Assembly (NCBI GenBank): GCA_022072405.1
Contig: JAJVHX010000019.1
Span: forward strand, 46,822-110,821
Length of the DNA: 64,000 nt
Direction: 5' to 3'
DNA from: Phycisphaerae bacterium
GTDB lineage: Bacteria; Planctomycetota; Phycisphaerae; UBA1845; CAIVHJ01
In this document: positions 58,315 through 64,000 of the stretch, piece by piece
Numbering within the stretch: the first letter of the stretch is position 1
How the letters are laid out: every line of letters begins with the position of its first letter
The notes under the pieces: generated by a model
What the model was told of the DNA's origin: nothing
The model's input: the letters and a program-made list of their open reading frames with translations, nothing else
The model's database searches: none
Program-made: the position numbers and the translations under genes

Positions 58315-60057
58315 TCAAATGACTTCCGGCGGCAGCAGCTTCCGAGTTTCATCGCGCAGATAATTATGCACCTGGCGATCGGTTTCCAGCTTGAGGGCTT
58401 CACGGGCCACTTTGCGTGCATGGGTTAAGCGGGAGCTGCGAATCAGCTTCTTGATCTCGGGAATATCCCCGGAAGCCATTGAAAACTGACGCAATCCCAG
58501 ACCCAGCAGCAGAAGAGTGTACACTGGCTCCCCGGCAATTTCACCACATAAACTGCAATCCACTCCGGCTTTTTCGGCGGTGATGATAATATCCCGCAAT
58601 AATCGAAGCACCGCCGGGTGGGCTGCGGTATACAGCGGTGCGACCCGTTCATTGCTCCGATCGACCGCTAAAGTGTACTGAATCAAGTCGTTGGTGCCGA
58701 TACTGACAAAATCAACCTCCCGCACAAACTCCTTACACATGATCGCCGCCGCCGGAGTCTCAACCATAATACCGATGGGAATATCCTTCCGGAATGGCAG
58801 GCCCATTTCTTCCAGATCTTCCATGGCATCAAAAAGGGCCATCTTGGCCTGACGAAACTCCATCAGATTGATGATGAGCGGGAACATGATACGGATTTCG
58901 CCATGCACCGAGGCCCGCAGTATCGCCCGGAGCTGCCTTTTGAAGAAATCAAGATTCCGCAGGCAATAGCGTATGGAGCGCAACCCCAGAAACGGATTAC
59001 GTTCCGGTTCAAAGGCTTTGGCCTGAGTATATTTATCCGCCCCCAGATCCATGGTGCGGATCGTGACCGTTCGTCCCTGCATTCCTTTGATCGTGGTGGT
59101 ATAGGCTTCGTACTGTTCCTCCTCATTGGGTTCGGTTTGCGCCCGGATATAGAGATATTCCGTTCGAAACAAGCCGATGCCCGAAGCCCCCTGACGCAGG
59201 CAGATTTCCGACTCATAGGGAAACTCGATATTTCCCATCAATTGTACCTGCAAACCATCCAGGGTCTCTGCCGGCAATTCTTTCAGCTCAACCAATTCAT
59301 CAGTGAACTGATGTATCCGCTGAATTTCAGATTCATAACGCCGAATGGTTTCCAGATCGGGATTGGCGATGACAAGCGAACGGCGGCCATCCACTACGAC
59401 CAGCTCACCACCGGAAACATGGCTGGTGAAATCGGACAAACCAATCACCGCCGGCATACCCAGTGACCGCAGCAGGATGGCGGTGTGCGAGGTCAGACCA
59501 CCCACATCGGTCACCACCCCAACCACGCGGGTTTTATCCAGTCCGGCACACAGCGACGGCGGAAGATCATGAGCAACCAGAACGACATCTTTGGTCAGAT
59601 GTTCCAGATCTTCCCGCTCTTCACCCAACAGGTGCTGTAGCAGACGCTTTTCAATATCCTGAATGTCTTTGACCCGTTGAGCAAACAGCGTATTTTTGAG
59701 ATTACTGAAGCGTCGTTTCAGCGCCAGGAAAGAACGACTGACCGCATAAGCAGCGGAACATTTCTTTCGCAGGATCAAATCATGCAATTCACGTCTTAAC
59801 TTGTGATCTTGAAGAATACCGACATGAAAATCGAGGATACCGCTGGTCTCGCCGCCATAATTACTGGCCAATTTGTCGCGCTGCAGCTTCAATTCGGCGA
59901 TTGAATGCTCCACCGCCCGCTCCAGCAGCTCTTTTTCACGCTCAACAAAATTTTCCTCCACGTAACGCGTGGGAATACGATAGTCTTCCGCATCCAGGAC
60001 GATGGCCTCAGCCATGGCCATACCGGGTGAAACTGCAATACCTTTACGAATCTCCAT
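58315..60057 (-). CDS. ptsI: Phosphoenolpyruvate-protein phosphotransferase (PTS enzyme I)
   Basis: Enzyme I takes phosphate from phosphoenolpyruvate and passes it to HPr. The 580-residue protein has the N-terminal HPr-binding domain, the phospho-His in DVGGLTSHTAILLRS (near residue 190), and the C-terminal PEP-binding barrel with GIGLFRTEYLY, VTIRTMDLGADKY, NPFLGLRSIRYCL and VDFVSIGTNDLIQY. All key residues look intact. It lies 156 bases after ptsH in the minus-strand group ptsN-ptsH-ptsI. No sugar-specific EIIB or EIIC gene occurs in the window. Confidence 0.95.
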   Translation of the reverse strand: MEIRKGIAVSPGMAMAEAIVLDAEDYRIPTRYVEENFVEREKELLERAVEHSIAELKLQRDKLASNYGGETSGILDFHVGILQDHKLRRELHDLILRKKCSAAYAVSRSFLALKRRFSNLKNTLFAQRVKDIQDIEKRLLQHLLGEEREDLEHLTKDVVLVAHDLPPSLCAGLDKTRVVGVVTDVGGLTSHTAILLRSLGMPAVIGLSDFTSHVSGGELVVVDGRRSLVIANPDLETIRRYESEIQRIHQFTDELVELKELPAETLDGLQVQLMGNIEFPYESEICLRQGASGIGLFRTEYLYIRAQTEPNEEEQYEAYTTTIKGMQGRTVTIRTMDLGADKYTQAKAFEPERNPFLGLRSIRYCLRNLDFFKRQLRAILRASVHGEIRIMFPLIINLMEFRQAKMALFDAMEDLEEMGLPFRKDIPIGIMVETPAAAIMCKEFVREVDFVSIGTNDLIQYTLAVDRSNERVAPLYTAAHPAVLRLLRDIIITAEKAGVDCSLCGEIAGEPVYTLLLLGLGLRQFSMASGDIPEIKKLIRSSRLTHARKVAREALKLETDRQVHNYLRDETRKLLPPEVI

Positions 60058-60213
60058 AACGTATTATTCGCTAACCATCATTATGCTGTTATTGATTGTT
60101 CTACAGGACTGAACTATTTCATGTGTTCTGCAATAATCTGCCTGCGTTCATACTGAAGCAGTGGGTTGGCGCAAAATAGTCTGACCATCGATGGATGAAA
60201 ACCCACGGTGCAG

Positions 60214-60516
60214 TTAACTTTCAGTAAATCCTTTACCAACCAGCTCAGCCAAAGCGGCTACCGCTTCCTCTGCATCCACGCCCTGGGCCAACAAACGCAA
60301 ACGGGTTCCCCGATGGGCTTCTAATAACATCACCTCCATCGGGCTTTTTCCATCCACCACCTGTTCACCTTTGGCCACTTGAATGTCCGAGGAAAATCGA
60401 TTGGCGAGATCCACGAATTGCATCACCGGGCGAGCGTGCAGTCCATGCTCGTTGATAATCACTACATCCTGACTGATTGTTGGACCATGAACTCCCAACG
60501 TATTCCTCTCGGTCAT
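60214..60516 (-). CDS. ptsH: Phosphocarrier protein HPr
   Basis: HPr relays phosphate from enzyme I to EIIA. The 100-residue product carries the active His27 in NEHGLHARPVMQF and a Ser58 in VDGKSPMEVMLL, at exactly the 31-residue distance between His15 and Ser46 of classical HPr. An extension of about 12 residues precedes the usual start. Ser58 suggests possible control by an HPr kinase. No strong ribosome binding site precedes ATG 60516; a GTG near residue 19 has AGGA upstream but would cut the first strand. Confidence 0.92.
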   Translation of the reverse strand: MTERNTLGVHGPTISQDVVIINEHGLHARPVMQFVDLANRFSSDIQVAKGEQVVDGKSPMEVMLLEAHRGTRLRLLAQGVDAEEAVAALAELVGKGFTES

Positions 60517-60566
60517 GGTGGAATCAGTTTTTTTATAAGCGGGGGGTTGTCTCTGACACCCACGGC

Positions 60567-61040
60567 TTAAACACCGATAATTTCTTCGGCCTCGTCCAGC
60601 AACTCGCCAATGGCTTCCCGGGTGTCCGCCTGCCGCAGGAATCGCCTGAAATTATCATTCTGCAGGTGGCGAAAAATGGTGGTCATCGCAGCCAGATGAT
60701 TATCTGCTTCCGCGGGAGGCGATAACAATATGACCACGGTATAAACTGGGGCACGATCCAGTGCTGCAAAATCAACTCCGGAACTGGAACGACCAATCGT
60801 GGCTACTACACGGCTGACACAACTGGGTTTGGCGTGTGGAACCGCTACTCCTTTGCCAAAACCGGTGCTCCCCTGATTTTCCCGGGCGATGACCGCCTTG
60901 GTGACAGCATCAACATCATCTGGATTGATGGCGCCACTACTGGCCAATGAGGTGATTAATTCGGTGATGACCCCCTTACGATCTGTGGACTTTAATTCGG
61001 GAATGATGGCTTCTTTTTCAAAAAAATCAACTAATCTCAT
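60567..61040 (-). CDS. ptsN: PTS EIIA component, PtsN/fructose type
   Basis: The 157-residue protein is an EIIA of the nitrogen/fructose class (PTS_EIIA_2). MRLVDFFEKEAIIPELKS opens it; the phospho-accepting His69 lies in GKGVAVPHAKPS, preceded by ENQGSTGFG, and the C-terminal helix carries LRQADTREAIGELLDEAEE. GGAG lies 10 bases before ATG 61040; a TTG/ATG further upstream (61082) is not supported. With ptsH and ptsI and no sugar permease, it forms a regulatory PTS relay. Confidence 0.9.
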   Translation of the reverse strand: MRLVDFFEKEAIIPELKSTDRKGVITELITSLASSGAINPDDVDAVTKAVIARENQGSTGFGKGVAVPHAKPSCVSRVVATIGRSSSGVDFAALDRAPVYTVVILLSPPAEADNHLAAMTTIFRHLQNDNFRRFLRQADTREAIGELLDEAEEIIGV

Positions 61041-61249
61041 AGTAAATCCGCTCCAAAAGCGGTCTCCCCGCCAGACCAACAAGACGCCAGCGCAATAACT
61101 ATATCAGGAACCTTTTTTTTCCGGGCGGCGTCAAATCCATTCTCGATGATAACAAAAAATTGATTCCAAACATATAGCCTCACCAAAGACACGGACTTAA
61201 CCACCGAATAGACCCCCGATACCCATCCTGACTTTATTCAGTGGCCCGC

Positions 61250-62161
61250 TCAGGACGGTGTACTCGGACCGGTTAATGGAGGGGCGCTGCTGTTCTGCAT
61301 TAACATATCAGGTCTCCCGCCTTCCGTTGGGGGCTTGATAACCCCACCGCTGATAACAAAGCGCAGGGCTTCATCCAAACCCATGGCCAATTCAATCACC
61401 TCTTTTTTGGGCACGGCGATGACAAAACCTGTCACCGGGGTAGGAGTTGTGGGAATAAAAACTGAAACCATCTCATTATTACAATAGCTACTGATGGATT
61501 TTAAGGCGGTACCCGTTATTAGCCCTAATGACCATAGTCCTTTTCGAGGATATTCCACTGCAACTACGCCGGCCACATCTAATTTCTTATCACCGAGCAG
61601 AAAATCTGTCACCTGCTTAATGTTGGAATAAAGCCAGCTAAACATGGGAATGCGGGCAAGAAAATCCTCAACTAGTCGCCAGAGACTTCTACCCAGCCAC
61701 CCTGTCAGAAAGTAACCCGTGATATAAATCAGCACAACTGCAATAATGAAGCCAAAGATATTGAGATACCACTTTTTGAACACGATATGCCAGATGGCGT
61801 TGGCGCGACGATCCTTGGCTGCAGCTTTAATCTGCGGATCAGGATGATTAAAGGCGGGATGATTAATAATCTGGTATTCGAGAGTCAGTTGCCGACCTTG
61901 TGCATCCCATTGTTCGATTTTTTCACCATAAATCAGCGGATCTTTATCGAGGTCGATACTGACGAAGGCCGGAACGTAATCAGGAAGAAAAGTAATGATC
62001 CCATTTGTAATCGGCACTGCAACGTTGCTGTTCACCCATTTGAAGGCCCAAAACAAAACTGCAATCGTAAAAACCGTCGGTAACAGCGCGGCTAAACCGC
62101 GCATGAATGATCGCTTGAAGTCACTTAAAAATGGGGATTTATAAACATTTTGCTTGGCCAC
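61250..62161 (-). CDS. DUF502 family membrane protein
   Basis: The 303-residue protein has an N-terminal membrane helix (RGLAALLPTVFTIAVLFWAF), a polar domain and a second helix pair (IFGFIIAVVLIYITGYFLTG). The DUF502 signature follows: RIPMFSWLYSNIKQVTDFLL, VVAVEYPRKGLWSLGLITG and VFIPTTPTPVTGFVIAVPK. Function is unknown; in plants a homologue (LCV) is linked to transport. The Ala/Pro/Ser-rich tail is unremarkable. It is on the same strand as, and 209 bases upstream of, ptsN, and divergent from the hypothetical gene at 62308. Confidence 0.85.
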   Translation of the reverse strand: MAKQNVYKSPFLSDFKRSFMRGLAALLPTVFTIAVLFWAFKWVNSNVAVPITNGIITFLPDYVPAFVSIDLDKDPLIYGEKIEQWDAQGRQLTLEYQIINHPAFNHPDPQIKAAAKDRRANAIWHIVFKKWYLNIFGFIIAVVLIYITGYFLTGWLGRSLWRLVEDFLARIPMFSWLYSNIKQVTDFLLGDKKLDVAGVVAVEYPRKGLWSLGLITGTALKSISSYCNNEMVSVFIPTTPTPVTGFVIAVPKKEVIELAMGLDEALRFVISGGVIKPPTEGGRPDMLMQNSSAPPLTGPSTPS

Positions 62162-62262
62162 AATACCCTCTTACGATTTGCAGATTAGCATGATTTAGGA
62201 TCAGAATTATCTTCAGCAGGTAGTTCAACTCAACGCTGATTTTACTCCAGATGCTTGATAAA

Positions 62263-62278
62263 AGCCAAACAGTTGGCT
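62263..62278. promoter_or_regulatory. Operator-like inverted repeat upstream of 62308
   Basis: AGCCAA-ACAG-TTGGCT is a perfect 6-bp inverted repeat with a 4-base spacer. TATAAA lies at 62286-62291, just downstream and 17 bases before the ATG at 62308, so a regulator bound here would cover the -35 region. Confidence 0.45.
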
Positions 62279-62307
62279 TCTACACTATAAAAAGCTAGTA
62301 TGCCGAC

Positions 62308-62895
62308 ATGGACTTATATGCACCTCAACGTGCTGCATCCTCCCGCCGATCGTGGGCTGCTACTCTGCTTTTTGTCTGCGGTACGCTTGCCTTAGCCATA
62401 TTGCAATTACAACAGAAACGATTTGCTTTCGCCAACCTGTTAACCGACACAGTGCAAGTAGCCCCTGATCTCGAATTGAAACTACCCCGGAATTGGAAAA
62501 GTACCCCCTTCCTCAACCAAAACACGATAATGTATACGATAACACTGGACGACCATACCAATGCTGAATTACTGGTCGTCACCCCCCCCAAGGGATCGAT
62601 AGACAATATAAAAGATGCCAGTCTTTGGGTTTACCGTACGCATATTCCTCAACCGGATGTCTCCACGCTGCAGTTCGAGATGCGCGGCCCCTGCCGATTG
62701 GGTGATTTACCCGCTGAATCAGCTATAACCTTTTTAAGGATCACTGCCGAAAAAGGGTGGGTTCAGGTTCTGGTCTGGGGCCATTCACCTGATAATGAGC
62801 CAATCATTCTGGCAGTTACCCCTGACCAGACCCAGAACATCAACCAATTGAAAGTACTGCTCGAACAAATAGCTGCCAATGTTCGTTTTTTATAA
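62308..62895 (+). CDS. Membrane-anchored protein of unknown function
   Basis: The 195-residue product has one N-terminal hydrophobic helix (SWAATLLFVCGTLALAILQL) followed by a soluble domain of about 150 residues with alternating strands (VQVAPDLELKLPRNWKS, AELLVVTPPKG, AESAITFLRITAEKGWVQV). No known family is recognised. The pattern of a short anchored domain with a central GPCRLGDLPAES is not diagnostic. Divergent from the DUF502 gene, 47 bases upstream of the phosphodiesterase gene on the same strand. Confidence 0.55.
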   Translation: MDLYAPQRAASSRRSWAATLLFVCGTLALAILQLQQKRFAFANLLTDTVQVAPDLELKLPRNWKSTPFLNQNTIMYTITLDDHTNAELLVVTPPKGSIDNIKDASLWVYRTHIPQPDVSTLQFEMRGPCRLGDLPAESAITFLRITAEKGWVQVLVWGHSPDNEPIILAVTPDQTQNINQLKVLLEQIAANVRFL

Positions 62896-62942
62896 GTTTC
62901 AACGAGTCCTTCAACCAACCACAAGGAATCTAATAAGTTCTG

Positions 62943-63431
62943 ATGATCGAGAAACTGGGCATCTTATCAGACAATCATGGTGATACTCGCATTGTTGAAA
63001 CCACAGTAGCGCGGTTTACCGACGAAAAGGTAAATGGCGTAATTCATTGTGGAGACGTCGGTAATGTCGAAACATTGGCGCTGCTCAGCCACTGGCCATT
63101 CTGGTTTGTCTGGGGGAACACCGATCAACCGGATCCAACCTGGCGAGGGTATATTGAAAGTTTAGGTGGCCATTGGCCAGCGGAACAGCCCTGGTCGTTC
63201 AGGATCCAGAATCATTCAATATTGCTGGCTCATGGCCACGAGTCAGGCTTTTCCCAAATAACGGATATCTCAAAGTACGATTTTATTTTCAGCGGCCACA
63301 CTCATCGACCCCATCACCGACAGATCGGCAAGTCACATTTCATCAATCCGGGCGCTTTACACCGCACCCCTAAACCATCAGTGGCAGTGCTGACTCTGAC
63401 TACACACCATCTTGATTTTCTGTATCTTTAG
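62943..63431 (+). CDS. YfcE/MJ0936-type metallophosphodiesterase
   Basis: The 162-residue calcineurin-like enzyme has the full metal-binding set: Asp/His in GILSDNHGD, Asp in IHCGDVGN, Asn in VWGNTDQ, His in LAHGHESG and GHTHRPHH. The arrangement and length fit the YfcE group, which hydrolyses phosphodiesters such as bis-pNPP in vitro; the physiological substrate is unknown. The ATG at 62943 follows a loosely spaced AAGGAA. After the stop no gene is clearly supported until the end of the window. Confidence 0.88.
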   Translation: MIEKLGILSDNHGDTRIVETTVARFTDEKVNGVIHCGDVGNVETLALLSHWPFWFVWGNTDQPDPTWRGYIESLGGHWPAEQPWSFRIQNHSILLAHGHESGFSQITDISKYDFIFSGHTHRPHHRQIGKSHFINPGALHRTPKPSVAVLTLTTHHLDFLYL

Positions 63432-63731
63432 AATTGCATTAAGTTACATGAACCAGTCCATTCACCAGATGGTCATTGGTCTGATTTCGATCGCAGGATC
63501 GTTAATATTGCCACAATCCTGCAACGATTCTATGCCGTCAGAATTGATCACTTCCGCAGTTTATGACTTTGCTCATTTGCGTCTTTCACGGATAAGAAAC
63601 GAATGAAAAAATGGTAGATTCTTTTTGACAAATTAGTTCATGTTGCTAGGATCAAATTGCCGACCCAAAACATTAGCGATCGAACTCGGATTCAAATTTC
63701 GGCCAGCAAATTCGATTTATTCGATATTGAT
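63432..63731. other. 300-base stretch with no supported gene
   Basis: A 52-codon plus-strand frame at 63448-63606 (MNQSIHQMVIGLISIAG, then a hydrophobic stretch ending in Cys) looks faintly like a lipoprotein signal but has no ribosome binding site and a poor lipobox. I do not call it a gene. Nothing else was recognised. Confidence 0.4.
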
Positions 63732-63759
63732 TTGATTCCCATCTGGTGAGGTCTATAAT
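63732..63759 (+). promoter_or_regulatory. Strong sigma-70-like promoter of candidate small RNA
   Basis: TTGATT (63732-63737), 16 bases, perfect TATAAT (63754-63759). The predicted transcription start is about 63766. No open reading frame with a ribosome binding site follows. Confidence 0.65.
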
Positions 63760-63765
63760 CAAGAT

Positions 63766-63862
63766 GGATTCGGGCAGCATGCCCCGAATTAACATACAGT
63801 CTTCCACTCGCTGCGGCACCCTTAGACCGCGCCAATACTTCACAGGGTGCCGCACGCCTTTT
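63766..63862 (+). ncRNA. Candidate small structured RNA
   Basis: Downstream of the promoter, the first hairpin forms from ATTCGGG (63768-63774) with CCCGAAT (63783-63789). The second has an 11-bp perfect stem, TGCGGCACCCT (63812-63822) with AGGGTGCCGCA (63844-63854), around a 21-base loop, and TTTT (63859-63862) follows 4 bases after it, as in an imperfect intrinsic terminator. The implied transcript is about 97 nt. It does not match 4.5S, 6S, tmRNA or RNase P features I know. An alternative is a leader element or attenuator for a gene beyond the window edge. Confidence 0.5.
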
Positions 63863-64000
63863 ATAGACATTTCGAGACCTCTGAACAACCGGAGTATTCG
63901 GCGGAAGAATGCTTAAACAGCGGTGATTGAATCGTGTGAGCAGGAGGTTAGCCTCTGTAATCTCTGAATAACCATCTTTTTTGTTCTCAATGCTCCGATT

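Noticed and set aside
63448..63606. 52-codon frame with a hydrophobic start, possible small lipoprotein.
   Set aside because: No ribosome binding site, weak lipobox and no conservation data; kept only as a remark.
1..64000. tRNA genes, rRNA genes or CRISPR arrays.
   Set aside because: I looked for TTCGANTCC-type arms, CCA ends and regularly spaced repeats and found no convincing example; a covariance scan would be needed to exclude tRNAs.

Overview
This 64 kb window reads as a chromosomal segment of a free-living diderm bacterium, most likely a member of the Planctomycetota (Phycisphaerae-like). That placement is an inference from gene content: Asn/Asp-rich thrombospondin-type-3 lipoproteins, a VIT/von Willebrand A protein, a DUF4159/prenyltransferase-like protein, very long TPR proteins, a giant LptC/LptA-like protein and a rng gene beside a DUF2344 relic. 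A bacterial initiation factor IF2, RbfA, LexA, Rex, acetyl-CoA carboxylase and PTS proteins rule out an archaeon. KdsC and the LptC-like protein point to a lipopolysaccharide-bearing outer membrane.

Layout. 1-8991 (+) is a translation/ribosome-maturation block: infB (5' end outside), a zinc-ribbon membrane protein, DUF503, rbfA, an HhH-GPD-fold protein, a 1,168-residue TPR lipoprotein and yebC. 9012-15318 holds an NDN-rich lipoprotein, a TlyA-like methyltransferase, an archaeal-type gatE-gatD pair and a FabH/OleA-like ketosynthase. 15440-20237 holds a GT-C-like membrane protein and a heme-binding chemoreceptor gene split by two tandem insertion elements. 20401-29441 holds an M49 peptidase, bacterial gatB, a LigD-phosphoesterase-like protein, hemW, lipoproteins, a SerA-like dehydrogenase, a YjfB-like motility protein and lexA. 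29450-34195 (-) holds carbamate kinase, ornithine carbamoyltransferase, a PAS/GAF/REC protein and rex. 34467-39463 (+) holds a secreted protein, pepP, accB-accC and a glutamine amidotransferase. 39449-43128 (-) holds a B12-binding-fold protein, a 38-residue membrane protein and a DUF4159 protein. 43288-47106 (+) is rnr, gcvT and gcvH. 47181-53279 (-) is a VIT/vWA protein, the LptC-like protein and kdsC. 53424-55771 (+) is trpS, scpA and ridA. 55748-62161 (-) is rng, a DUF2344 relic, ptsI, ptsH, ptsN and DUF502. 62308-64000 (+) is a hypothetical protein, a phosphodiesterase and a candidate small RNA.

Most interesting points. (1) A complete GatDE pair, the Glu-tRNA(Gln) amidotransferase regarded as archaeal, with all four GatD catalytic residues, lies 8 kb from a bacterial gatB, so two amidation systems may coexist. 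(2) Removing 17495-18759 restores an unbroken 509-residue heme chemoreceptor; the insertion is two elements in tandem that share TTA target duplications. (3) A promoter, two hairpins and a short T-run at 63732-63862 look like an undescribed small RNA. (4) A 38-residue membrane protein has an excellent ribosome binding site. (5) Several genes (rnr, hemW, pabA-like) have promoter-like hexamers placed so that transcription would begin at or next to the start codon.

No tRNA, rRNA or CRISPR array was recognised. All functional calls come from reading protein motifs; no database search was possible.
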